Assembly: GCA_030613765.1 (NCBI GenBank)
Contig: JAUWLI010000004.1
Coordinates: 1 to 31,479, forward strand
Reading direction: 5' to 3'
DNA length: 31,479 bases
Source of the DNA: Phycisphaerae bacterium
GTDB lineage: Bacteria; Planctomycetota; Phycisphaerae; Sedimentisphaerales; SG8-4
Part shown: in pieces, positions 24,338 to 31,479 of the stretch
How the letters are laid out: each line of letters starts with the position of its first letter
Position numbering within the stretch: the stretch's first letter is position 1
The notes under the pieces: generated by a model
What the model saw: the letters and a program-made list of their open reading frames with translations, nothing else
Told to the model about the DNA's origin: nothing
The model's database searches: none
Made by a program: the position numbers and the translations under genes

Positions 24338-25020
24338 ACTTTATTCCTCCGTATTTTGTTTGCAATAATCTGACCGGTTCGGCGAGCTATTAAAAAAGAA
24401 TTTTTCTAAAAGTTAGTTACCAGCTTCCAAGAGACGGACATTACTTATGCTGCACAGTCTAAATGAATATTATACCAAAAAATACCGAAATTTTCATCAG
24501 ATTATTACCTCGACATTCCCATTTTACACCATCAAATGCAGTAATTTCACCTTTAAATCGACTTCCACTATTCGTTTGAGCTTTGAAATAGATGTCATGA
24601 AGCACCTGGCGGTAATGAGATGAGGAGATGTTCATGGGTGGTATAATTGCAAAATGACTATAGAACTCATAAGTATTGTGTCATTTCAAGACCATGCCAA
24701 TGATATATTTCACCACCTGTAGATTATAGTCTTGGGGGTATTATGGCAAGATCTGACCATCGGCCACCTATGAATCCTCTTCGAAATTTTGATTTTTTCG
24801 TAACTCGCTGTTTACCTGGCACTTATGATATGGTCATTTTTAGCGAATCGGTAGATAATGGGGTTTCGGGTTGTAGCAGAGTTGTACAAGTCAACTCACG
24901 AAAATGGGGCCATTTTGGGGGCATCTGTTTGTGGCTCGGTGCGCCTCTGTTTGGCCGGTGGGATTGGTCCAACAAGTTTCGGCAAGGAAGAGATGTGATA
25001 ACCGCTTCGCCTGGCCCTGG
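24338..25020. other. 683-base intergenic region between two minus-strand operons
   Basis: It contains the MoxR promoter candidate, and on the plus strand an extended -10 TGG-TATAAT (hexamer 24642-24647) without a good -35. A 95-codon open frame (24743-25030, plus) starts with ATG after GGGGGT, but it has no recognisable domain, no coding-like composition, and it runs into the end of the ABC ATPase gene, so I do not call it. Small hairpins are present: GAGTTG/CAACTC (24879-24897) and AAAATGG-GG-CCATTTT (24901-24916). No terminator with a T-run was found after either unit. Confidence 0.5.
24469..24499 (-). promoter_or_regulatory. Putative promoter of the MoxR operon
   Basis: On the minus strand an extended -10, TGG-TATAAT, lies with the hexamer at 24474-24469. 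The -35 region about 17 bases upstream is weak (ATGAAA). Transcription would start about 24462 and give a leader of about 125 bases. It is the only good -10 upstream of the operon. Confidence 0.45.
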
Positions 25021-25731
25021 TCAGGATTGAGGCGGCTGTTTGAAGTATTGTCTTATGTGGTCAACAGGTCCGATTCGCTCGATTTTGCCGTGGCTCATAA
25101 CTACTACACGACTGCCAATTTCAAACGCTTCTTCACGATTATGTGTGACATAGAGAAGGGTGAAACCAATTTCCTTTTGAAGTCTGAGAATTTCTTTTCT
25201 GAGTTTGAGGCTTAGTTCAAGATCAAGGCTGGAAAGAGGTTCGTCCATAAGCAGGGCTTTTGGTTTCAGTATCAATGCTCGTGCAAGAGCAACACGCTGC
25301 TGTTGCCCGCCTGAGAGTTGAGAAGGTTTAGCATTCGCATACTTTTCGATATGCATAAGTCTAAGCACATCAGCGATTTCTTGCTTGCGTTTGCTGGCTG
25401 GCACTCCTTGGGCTTTTAAGCCAAACTCAAGGTTACCCTTTGCTGTAAGATGAGGCCAAAGCGCAAGGTCTTGAAACACCATTCCCAATTGTCGTTCTTC
25501 TGGTTCTTTCAAGTTCTTACCATCTTTAGCCACCACCTGCCCGTCTATTTCAATAATTCCCTTGTCGGGCGTGATGAACCCAGCGAGAAGTCGCAGCACC
25601 GTGGTTTTTCCACAGCCGGAGTGGCCAAGGACGACTATTCGCTCGCCCCTGGAAATAGTCAGGGAGAAATCACGTACTGCCGGCCGGCCATCATAAGATT
25701 TTGATACTGACTTGAACACAATCCCGTTCAT
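25021..25731 (-). CDS. ABC transporter ATPase, ferric-iron (FbpC) type, short form
   Basis: I start at the ATG at 25731, which overlaps the permease stop by one base (TAATG); the longer frame adds 26 residues that are unlike the family. The protein has 236 residues. Walker A GHSGCGKT (36-43), Q-loop Gln87 in MVFQDLALWPHL, signature LSGGQQQR (139-146), Walker B ALLMDE (159-164), D-loop SSLD and switch His197 in THNREEA are all intact. Sequence style (FQDLALWPHLTAKGN) is of the Fe3+/polyamine/sulfate importer class. It lacks the C-terminal TOBE region usual for FbpC/PotA (about 350 residues), so regulation by that domain is absent. It drives uptake through the permease encoded just upstream. 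Confidence 0.92.
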   Translation of the reverse strand: MNGIVFKSVSKSYDGRPAVRDFSLTISRGERIVVLGHSGCGKTTVLRLLAGFITPDKGIIEIDGQVVAKDGKNLKEPEERQLGMVFQDLALWPHLTAKGNLEFGLKAQGVPASKRKQEIADVLRLMHIEKYANAKPSQLSGGQQQRVALARALILKPKALLMDEPLSSLDLELSLKLRKEILRLQKEIGFTLLYVTHNREEAFEIGSRVVVMSHGKIERIGPVDHIRQYFKQPPQS

Positions 25732-27317
25732 TATACGAGTCTCCTTGACTTGAAGAGCATAACCAGAAATCCCAAGGGAAGTAACGTAGCCACGATCATG
25801 ATCACGCACAATGCTGCAATAAAGTCCGCTGATCCATTTGCCATGAGTGTAAATATGCGAACGGGAAATGTGTCGTGGCCAGGTGGATAGACCATCATGC
25901 TGATTCCCGTATCTCGCAGGCAGAATATATATCCGACCAGCCAGCCGGCCAGAAGCCCTCGCTTAGCCAGAGGTACGACAATCAAAGCTGCACGGCGAAG
26001 CCACCGTGCACCTACTATCTGGGCGGCTTCCTCCATCGAATGGGGAATCTGAGTCAGTGTAGACGCTGTGATGCGGCTCGTTAAAGCGGTATATTGAGCA
26101 ATATAACCGAAGATGATAATAGTCGGGGTGGCATAGATGAGGTTCGTTGACGGTCTGTTCCAAAGAAGAACCAAACCGATTCCAATCAGTGTACTGGGCA
26201 GAGCGAAAAGAAATATTGTCATGGAATCTATGCTTTGCCAAAATGACAGCGCTTTAGTATGGATAAGGTAGCCGGAAAAGAAGCCGAGGACGCTCAGTGC
26301 TGAGGCGCCTACGACTGCGTAGGTGAGGCTGCGAAGCAAGCTGTCACCACCCCGTGCTATTGCCTGTGCGTAAGCATCGAAGGACATTGACTGTAGCATC
26401 AGCACCAGCATAGGCAACATGACAATGAAGAAACAAAGGGCACCCACGGAAACCAGACACCAGTTGCGGATACGTCCAAGTTGGATCACCAGAGTTCCGT
26501 TGCCGGCAGAAGCAAGCTTCACCTCATAGGTTTTCTTACGGAGGAATATCCTTTCGACAACCAGAACCAGAAAAGTAATGGCAGCAAGGGGAACGGCAGC
26601 AGCAGTAGCGGCGCCGAAGTCGTAGAAAGCTGAGAACTGAGTGAAAGTTTCCACTGGAAACACATCGTACCTGAGAAAAGCGGGAACCCCAAATTCACCC
26701 AGTGTCAGAAGGAACACCAATATCGAGGCCAACAAAATCCCAGGCAATATCAGAGGAACGGTAATTCCTTTGAGCACGCCTGACCATCCGGAGACAATTT
26801 TCCCTGCTTCCTCTAAACGGGGATCGATTGTCTTCAAGAAGGTCATCGTTAGAAGCATCACAATAGGCAGAAACGTGGAGAACAGAACTAATACGCATCC
26901 TGGCAGACCAAAGAGCCAGCCGGATGTCACTTCCGCTGCAGAAGTGCTCAAGAATCGAGCCAGAAAACCCCCTCTGCCCAAAAGGAGGGACCAAGAGACA
27001 GCCGTTATGTAAGGCGGCACCAGTAGTGGAGCAGTGAACAAAACAGCAAAAACTCGACGAAAAGGCAAATCGGTTTTGGCCAGGAGAATTCCCAGCAACA
27101 TACCAATTACCGCCGCAAGCAGCGCGGTCAATGATGACAAAACAAGACTGTGTCTCAGAAGTACCCACTGGGTTCGGGAAGTCAACACGTCTTTGTAAGC
27201 AACAAGGCTCAAGTGACCGTCCACGGTCACGCTTCGCAGAAACATGACGAGTAACGGCAGCAAACCTACCACTACCAACACTATCGCCGTAAATATGAGA
27301 ACCGCACGCTTGCCCAT
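25731..27317 (-). CDS. ABC transporter permease, fused double domain, FbpB type
   Basis: The start is the ATG at 27317, overlapping the binding-protein stop as TGATG; a GTG at 27332 would add five residues. The protein has 528 residues with about twelve membrane helices in two homologous halves. Each half has an EAA loop for ATPase contact: EEAGKIVSGWSGVLKGITVPLILPG in outline (first half) and EEAAQIVGARWLRRAALIVVPLAKRG (second half). One chain therefore forms the whole channel, as in FbpB/SfuB-type iron permeases. The N-terminal helix follows MGKRAV. It sits between the lipoprotein and ATPase genes with single-base overlaps on both sides, so the three are translated as a unit. Confidence 0.93.
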   Translation of the reverse strand: MGKRAVLIFTAIVLVVVGLLPLLVMFLRSVTVDGHLSLVAYKDVLTSRTQWVLLRHSLVLSSLTALLAAVIGMLLGILLAKTDLPFRRVFAVLFTAPLLVPPYITAVSWSLLLGRGGFLARFLSTSAAEVTSGWLFGLPGCVLVLFSTFLPIVMLLTMTFLKTIDPRLEEAGKIVSGWSGVLKGITVPLILPGILLASILVFLLTLGEFGVPAFLRYDVFPVETFTQFSAFYDFGAATAAAVPLAAITFLVLVVERIFLRKKTYEVKLASAGNGTLVIQLGRIRNWCLVSVGALCFFIVMLPMLVLMLQSMSFDAYAQAIARGGDSLLRSLTYAVVGASALSVLGFFSGYLIHTKALSFWQSIDSMTIFLFALPSTLIGIGLVLLWNRPSTNLIYATPTIIIFGYIAQYTALTSRITASTLTQIPHSMEEAAQIVGARWLRRAALIVVPLAKRGLLAGWLVGYIFCLRDTGISMMVYPPGHDTFPVRIFTLMANGSADFIAALCVIMIVATLLPLGFLVMLFKSRRLV

Positions 27318-28342
27318 CAATATCCGACCCACTGCTTAAGATATGGTTGAATGTCCTCCATTTTCATGGCAACCTGGCCGTAGTTGATATTCATAGCTTT
27401 GATTTCTTCGATTGGCTTGATTTCGGCAGGTGTCTCAACACCGGGATGCAGCGGAATCTGGGCACAATCCGCGAAGGCCAATTTCCTCTCGGTTGCCTTC
27501 GACAGAAGGTAATCGATGAGTTTCCTGGCATTATCAGGATGCCTGGCTCCATTTATAAGCACCACGGCATTGGGCACGATCAGACAGCCTAACTCGTCTT
27601 CTCCCTGGTCGGGATATACCATTTCTATGTTCTTGCCCTGTCTGATTCGACTGACGGCATCGTCGCTATCCACAAGGCTGAATTCATACTGGCCGGAGGC
27701 GACAAAATCAGTGCTCTCGCCGTTACTGGTTGATATTCCGACGTCGTTTTTTTTCATATCTTCCATGAACGCCCTGGCCTGATCGTCTCCCCTGAGGGTG
27801 AAGATTGCCGCTATCTCAACGGTAGTCGTTCCAAACAGCGGATTGGCAATGACTCCTTTTCCCTTCCAGCGATGATCGGTGTAGGCCAGAATAGAATTGG
27901 GTTTGTTCTCCACTTTCTTATTGACGACGAAAACCCTGGCCCGTGCGGAAAAGCCGGTCCAGTAATATTCGGGATCTTTGTGAACATCCGGGATTTCCCG
28001 GGCGTTCGGCGATTTATAGGAAGCAGCTATCCCCTTTTGTTTGAGGACCTCGGCTCGGATAGGTTCGTTGGCCCAGAAAACATCGGCCAGAGGATTGTTT
28101 TGCTCAGAGATGAGCCGCATCATGACCCCTGTACTTTTGGTTTCCTCGGTATCGTAAACGGCCTTGACCTTAATACCTGTTTCCTTCTCAAAGTCCTTGA
28201 GTATCGGCTCGGAAAAAACCTGATCCTCACTGACATAGACAACCACCTCCCCGGCCCCGGACGGACCATCTTTTCGGCAGCCAGCGCCCCACATTGCCGC
28301 TACAAGAACAATGATAGATAATATTATAGTAACCTGCTTCAT
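27317..28342 (-). CDS. Lipoprotein substrate-binding protein, ferric-iron (FbpA) type
   Basis: The start at 28342 has AGGAG nine bases upstream and gives 341 residues with a lipoprotein signal: MKQVTIILSIIVLVAA, then the lipobox WGAGC with Cys at about residue 21. Longer in-frame starts would ruin the signal. The mature part follows family 1 binding proteins: VVVYVSEDQVFSEPILKDFEKETGI, DVFWANEPIRAEVLK, YWTGFSARARVFVVNK and FSLVDSDDAVSRI. These segments are typical of proteins annotated as Fe3+ binding. Residues that bind iron in FbpA (paired Tyr near the C-terminus) are not clearly conserved; the C-terminus has only NINYGQVAMK. Ferric or another small anion-complexed substrate is possible, and the true substrate is open. 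It follows the 33-residue small gene after 16 bases. Confidence 0.9.
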   Translation of the reverse strand: MKQVTIILSIIVLVAAMWGAGCRKDGPSGAGEVVVYVSEDQVFSEPILKDFEKETGIKVKAVYDTEETKSTGVMMRLISEQNNPLADVFWANEPIRAEVLKQKGIAASYKSPNAREIPDVHKDPEYYWTGFSARARVFVVNKKVENKPNSILAYTDHRWKGKGVIANPLFGTTTVEIAAIFTLRGDDQARAFMEDMKKNDVGISTSNGESTDFVASGQYEFSLVDSDDAVSRIRQGKNIEMVYPDQGEDELGCLIVPNAVVLINGARHPDNARKLIDYLLSKATERKLAFADCAQIPLHPGVETPAEIKPIEEIKAMNINYGQVAMKMEDIQPYLKQWVGY

Positions 28343-28358
28343 AATCAAGATCTCCTGT

Positions 28359-28460
28359 TCAGCACAAAAACTCGGCCTGTACCGGACCACGAACGACCAG
28401 CACAATCACAGCCAACAACAGAAACAAACAATGCTCATTCTTCTTAAAAATGCGGTTCAT
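28359..28460 (-). CDS. Small membrane or secreted peptide, 33 residues, unannotated
   Basis: The open frame ATG (28460) to TGA (28361-28359) starts ten bases after the stop of the outer-membrane gene and has an AGCAGGTG ribosome-site candidate that overlaps that stop. It ends 16 bases before the lipoprotein gene, so it fills the gap in the operon exactly. The product begins MNRIFKKNEHC (basic), then has the hydrophobic LFLLLAVIVLVVRGPVQA and ends EFLC. This looks like a signal peptide with an AxA-type cleavage site (VQA-E) or a single membrane helix. The gap would otherwise be unexplained. It resembles no family I know. It could be a small transporter subunit, a coupling or leader peptide, or a degenerate remnant of a former exported protein. 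Confidence 0.55.
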   Translation of the reverse strand: MNRIFKKNEHCLFLLLAVIVLVVRGPVQAEFLC

Positions 28461-28470
28461 AGTACACCTG

Positions 28471-29238
28471 CTAAAAGTTGAACTGTATGCCTGCGTAGAG
28501 CAGGAACTGCGGCTCGCCACTTGCTGAACTGCGAAAACTCCTTCCTGCTGAGATTAACAAAGTATTAGTTTCGCTCAGTTCCAACCTGGTGCCGAGGTTG
28601 AACACCAGCTCGTCATCATGAAAGTCCTGTTGGGTGATCCCACTGACTTCCATCAGTAATTCAAGATGGCTTGATGCCTGGTAGCCCATTGCTAAACCGT
28701 AAATCCATTCATTCTCATTGTACTCACGAAAAACATAACCAAGTTCGGGATTCAGTGAGATAGCCCCCCAAGACTTCTGCAACTGGACAGGCAAAACGAA
28801 TCCCATACCCTTTTCGACCAGTCCGCGATCAAAGGAGGAATGAGAATTATTGAACTCGAGTTGAGGATAGACGGACATGTCGATTCCCTGCCTGTCTTGG
28901 TCAAAGAAACGCCACTTTACACCGAAAAGTGAGTTGCCTAATCCGTTTTTCGTATGCTTGCCACGTTCATCCAGGGCCAGCCATGGTACTTCGTATTTCA
29001 ACTGTATGCGTTCGCCGAGTCCGTAGTTTATATCGAGAAGCGGGCTCTCATACGAACGTTCCCTTCTGCGTTTCTCAGCCGTGAGCGCCAGATTGATTTC
29101 CCACTTGCCGTCGCCCGGTGTACCCGGATCGTCGGTAATAAGTGGTGGGCCGCCCTGGGCCAATACTGTCCGGGTTGAAAATCCGGGCAGTATCAACAAG
29201 AACAACACTGTCAAAACAAGAGGTTTCAGACGCTTCAT
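28471..29238 (-). CDS. Outer-membrane beta-barrel protein (Phenol_MetA_deg/transporter type)
   Basis: The ATG at 29238 with AGGAAAGGA upstream gives 255 residues and a good signal peptide (MKRLKPLVLTVLFLLILPGF, cleaved about 28 after VLA). The longer frame would overlap the preceding gene. The mature N-terminus GPPLITDDPGTPGDGKWEINLAL is the hallmark of the MetA-pathway/outer-membrane barrel family. After it come alternating amphipathic strands (for example LLDINYGLGERIQLKYEVPW, SLFGVKWRFFDQ, MSVYPQLEFNN) and the C-terminus ends in Phe (LLYAGIQFNF), as needed for Bam-mediated insertion. It is a barrel of roughly 12 strands by eye. Lying 16 bases after the DUF1080-repeat gene and just upstream of an importer, it may provide the outer-membrane pore for the same substrate. 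Confidence 0.82.
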   Translation of the reverse strand: MKRLKPLVLTVLFLLILPGFSTRTVLAQGGPPLITDDPGTPGDGKWEINLALTAEKRRRERSYESPLLDINYGLGERIQLKYEVPWLALDERGKHTKNGLGNSLFGVKWRFFDQDRQGIDMSVYPQLEFNNSHSSFDRGLVEKGMGFVLPVQLQKSWGAISLNPELGYVFREYNENEWIYGLAMGYQASSHLELLMEVSGITQQDFHDDELVFNLGTRLELSETNTLLISAGRSFRSSASGEPQFLLYAGIQFNF

Positions 29239-29254
29239 CAAAAAAAATCCTTTC

Positions 29255-31156
29255 CTAATCATCCAAAATTCGACGGGGTGAGAAGTCGTCAAAGGCTGTT
29301 CTGCCGTCCGCTTTGACCCACAGGCCGACCATGCCCGGCTTACTGAATGTCGAATCCTCCAGCTCGATCATTTGTTTCCCGTCGAAGTATGCCGTGATCT
29401 GTGTTCCTTTATGCACAATCCTGACTTCATGCCAGATCCTGGCGTCCGTTTTAACTTCGGCCGTGCCCAATTGTTTGCGGCGACCGTTCTTGACGAAGTA
29501 AACCCTGAAGTTGTTTTCCAGAGGATTCCAGCGACAGATGTAATAATTGTCCGCATCTTTAGCCCGCCAGATGGGGCCGCCGCCCTGGTCTTCTTCTCCG
29601 GTAATGGCCTTGACCATAACCTTGATCTCAAGGTCCCCATAGCTCGTACCCTGGGCCATCAACAGATTAAAGGTCCTGCCGTAATTCTTGTTTGCGGTGA
29701 TGGCCATCGCCTGCGGTGGACTCGGCGCCGAGGTGTCGGTCATAACTTGCCACGTGGCCAGTTTGCCTTCGCCGCCTGTCTCAGCCACCTTCCACCCGCG
29801 CGGAACAGAGCCAACCTCGTCTCTGTCGAAAGTGGTACGCCTCGTCCTTCTGATGCCCGAATAAACCGTCAAATCGTCAAAAGCGGTGGCCGCGTCGGCT
29901 TTGGTCCACAAACCTACCATACCGGGCTCGCTGAAAGTGGAATCTTCCAGTTCAATCATCTTCTTGCCATCGAACGATGCTACGATTTTGGTCCCTCTAT
30001 GATCGATCTTGATTTCATGCCAAGTCTTGGGATCCGTTTTCACTTCGGCCGAGCCTAATTGTATGCGCCGGCCGTCCTTGACGTAATAAAGACGGAAGTT
30101 ATCTTCCAGTGGATTCCATCGCGCGATGTAATAGTTGTCGCCATCCTTGGCCCGCCAGATGGGCCCGCCACCCTGGTCCTCTTTACCGGTACCGGCCTTG
30201 ACCTTTACCTTGATACTAAGGTCCGCGTAACGGGTTCTCTCGGCCATCAAAAGATTATAGGTGCTGCCTCGGTTCTTATTGGCGGTAATGGCCACGACGT
30301 TCAAGGCACTCGGTGCGGTACTGTCTTCTACCACTTGCCAAGTCGCCGGTGTACCTTTTCCTTTGGTTTCGGCCACCTTCCAACCGCGAGGAACAGAACC
30401 AACCTCGTCTCTGTCAAAGGTCATACGCCTGGGTCCTCTGCTTCTGATCGAAAAAACGGTTAGATTATCAAACTTGGTGGCAGCGTCCGCTTTAGTCCAC
30501 AAGCCCACTTTGCCGGCATCACTGAAAGTTGTATCCTCGACCTCGATCATTCTCTTTCCATCGAATGATGCTATTATCCTGTTTGCCCTGTGAACAATCA
30601 GAATTTCATGCCAGGCCTTGGGATCTGTTTTCACATCGGCCGAAGCCAGTTGTATTCGCCGGCCGCCCTTGACGTAATAAAGCCGGAAGTTATCTTCCAG
30701 TGGATTCCATCGCGCGATGTAATAGTTGTCGCCATCCTTGGCCCGCCAGATGGGACCGCCGCCCTGGTCCTGCTTGCCTGTGACGGCCTTGACCTTAATC
30801 CTGATTACAAGGTCTCTGTAGCTGGTATCCTGTGCTATCATAAGATTGTATGTGCTGCCGCGGTTTTCATTCGCAGTGATCGCCACAGCCTGAGTTCCAT
30901 CCGGCGCCGAGTCGTCTTCAACCACTTGCCATGTAGCGGGAGTACCTTTTCCTCTGGTCTCGGCCACTTTCCAGCCCCGTGGAGCAGCGCCGGCGTTCTC
31001 CGCTTCGAACGACCACATATCGCGCTGTCCCCCACGACTACGTTGGCCCCTGCCCGAAGCACCCCGCTCGGCGCAAAAAGCCTCCTGCTCGGACACCAGA
31101 ACCAGTCCGGTCATCACAAGAACCACCGACAAACATATTTTGCGTAGAGTTTTCAT
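29255..31156 (-). CDS. Exported protein with three tandem DUF1080-like (concanavalin-fold) domains
   Basis: The protein has 633 residues with an AAGGAG ribosome site. Signal peptide residues 1-29 (cleavage about FCA-E) are followed by an RG-rich spacer (31-46). Three copies of one domain follow at about 48-240, 245-436 and 441-629. Each begins FDRDEVGSVPRGWKVAET-like (GWKVAET at 61, 258 and 454; periods 197 and 196) and contains QGGGPIWRAKDGDNYYIARWNP, WHEI, ASFDGK-MIE-ED and VGLWTKADA. This is the jelly-roll layout of DUF1080/3-keto-disaccharide hydrolase and LamG-like sugar-binding folds. The isolated repeats carry no obvious catalytic pair, so binding is more likely than hydrolysis. The first two copies differ at only three of 103 bases in the central part. 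It is the first gene of the operon leading to the ABC importer. Confidence 0.85.
   Translation of the reverse strand: MKTLRKICLSVVLVMTGLVLVSEQEAFCAERGASGRGQRSRGGQRDMWSFEAENAGAAPRGWKVAETRGKGTPATWQVVEDDSAPDGTQAVAITANENRGSTYNLMIAQDTSYRDLVIRIKVKAVTGKQDQGGGPIWRAKDGDNYYIARWNPLEDNFRLYYVKGGRRIQLASADVKTDPKAWHEILIVHRANRIIASFDGKRMIEVEDTTFSDAGKVGLWTKADAATKFDNLTVFSIRSRGPRRMTFDRDEVGSVPRGWKVAETKGKGTPATWQVVEDSTAPSALNVVAITANKNRGSTYNLLMAERTRYADLSIKVKVKAGTGKEDQGGGPIWRAKDGDNYYIARWNPLEDNFRLYYVKDGRRIQLGSAEVKTDPKTWHEIKIDHRGTKIVASFDGKKMIELEDSTFSEPGMVGLWTKADAATAFDDLTVYSGIRRTRRTTFDRDEVGSVPRGWKVAETGGEGKLATWQVMTDTSAPSPPQAMAITANKNYGRTFNLLMAQGTSYGDLEIKVMVKAITGEEDQGGGPIWRAKDADNYYICRWNPLENNFRVYFVKNGRRKQLGTAEVKTDARIWHEVRIVHKGTQITAYFDGKQMIELEDSTFSKPGMVGLWVKADGRTAFDDFSPRRILDD
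29270..31015 (-). repeat. Three direct repeats of about 590 bases inside one gene
   Basis: Repeat units lie at about 31015-30437, 30424-29849 and 29836-29270. The best conserved cores, 30669-30771 and 30078-30180, align without gaps at an offset of 591 bases with three differences in 103. The third unit is more diverged. This indicates recent duplication or gene conversion of units one and two. Confidence 0.9.
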
Positions 31157-31287
31157 TGATGTCTCCTTTCCGTTGTCCTAAAACAACTCCAAACCTTAAC
31201 ATCCCCTTCAGTCAACCGACAACTTTTATTCCTAAGCTTTTTCTGGTTGCTTGTCTTCAGTAACAATGAGACAAAATGGCCTATGAT

Positions 31288-31443
31288 TTAGGAGATGATG
31301 TCAACTCCTGTTTCAATGATTATACTGTTATATTTTTCCCTTGCAATAATTGTTTTTCTTTTCAGCTCAGCACGTTCGCTCAAAATCTTCCCACGCTGGC
31401 CATAATAAACATCATCAGGTGTCACTTTGCCAATCGTCTCATG
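31288..31443 (-). pseudogene. C-terminal fragment of an IS transposase (rve/DDE integrase type)
   Basis: On the minus strand the last 51 codons before the TAA at 31290-31288 read HETIGKVTPDDVYYGQRGKI, then LSERAELKRKTIIAREKYN. This is the characteristic tail of IS3-type integrase-core transposases (usually YHESLGNVTPADVYYGRR...I..RR..LK..T). In the same frame a TAA occurs directly upstream (31446-31444). The upstream continuation looks shifted: another frame reads LEYISNTFVN, which resembles the conserved EYYN segment. The element is therefore broken, and the rest lies beyond the window. Family-level placement is from memory. Confidence 0.6.
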
Positions 31444-31479
31444 TTAACGAAGGTGTTACTTATGTATTCAAGCTTTTAT

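Noticed and set aside
24743..25030. 95-codon plus-strand open frame with ATG and extended -10 upstream
   Set aside because: It shows no recognisable domain, has non-coding-like composition, and overlaps the end of the ABC ATPase gene. It is kept only as a possibility in the intergenic entry.
25732..25809. N-terminal extension of the ABC ATPase
   Set aside because: These residues are unlike the family and come from permease-coding DNA. The ATG at 25731 overlapping the permease stop is the natural start.
28343..28405. N-terminal extension of the binding protein
   Set aside because: It would bury the lipoprotein signal. The ATG at 28342 has a proper ribosome site and lipobox spacing.

Overview
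The window looks like a chromosome segment of a planctomycete, most likely an uncultured member of the Phycisphaerae/Sedimentisphaerales type. This is inferred from content, not from a marker gene. The clues are a PEP-CTERM protein, a very large secreted beta-helix protein with a dockerin-like Asp/Asn-rich segment, a PL10 pectate lyase, a MoxR-DUF58-BatA type operon that ends in a DUF4159 gene, tandem DUF1080-like domains, and long AT-rich intergenic stretches of degenerate repeats.

Layout. Positions 1-641 (minus) hold the N-terminal two thirds or so of a PL10 pectate lyase cut by the window edge. On the plus strand follow a rhomboid protease with a C-terminal helical/TPR-like tail (881-2071), a small PEP-CTERM surface protein (2358-2918) and a 1225-residue exported propeller/beta-helix/dockerin-like protein (2957-6634). 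About 1.3 kb without a convincing gene comes next; it carries a near-consensus promoter, hairpins and three copies of a composite repeat. Then come a STAS-domain protein, a tandem ACT-domain protein and tRNA-Asp(GTC) with its own promoter and a clear intrinsic terminator. A truncated metallophosphoesterase (minus) lies tail-to-tail with the tRNA and back-to-back with a GC-richer NagB/PIG-L fusion gene (plus).

Positions 24337-13014 (minus) form a tight seven-gene operon: MoxR AAA ATPase, DUF58, BatA-like VWA membrane protein, a 1059-residue DUF4175-like membrane protein with a Gly/Gln-rich linker, a VWA/amidotransferase-like membrane protein, a caspase-like protein that has lost its catalytic His, and a TAT-exported DUF4159 protein. 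ATGA overlaps couple several of the genes. By family knowledge this is an envelope-associated chaperone/VWA complex; its substrate is not known.

Positions 31156-25021 (minus) form a second operon: an exported protein with three near-identical DUF1080-like domains, an outer-membrane beta-barrel, a previously hidden 33-residue membrane/secreted peptide, and a ferric-iron-type ABC transporter (lipoprotein, double permease, ATPase). The transporter genes overlap by 1 nt (TGATG, TAATG). Read together, the genes would span the whole envelope as an uptake system. The right edge holds a broken C-terminal piece of an IS transposase.
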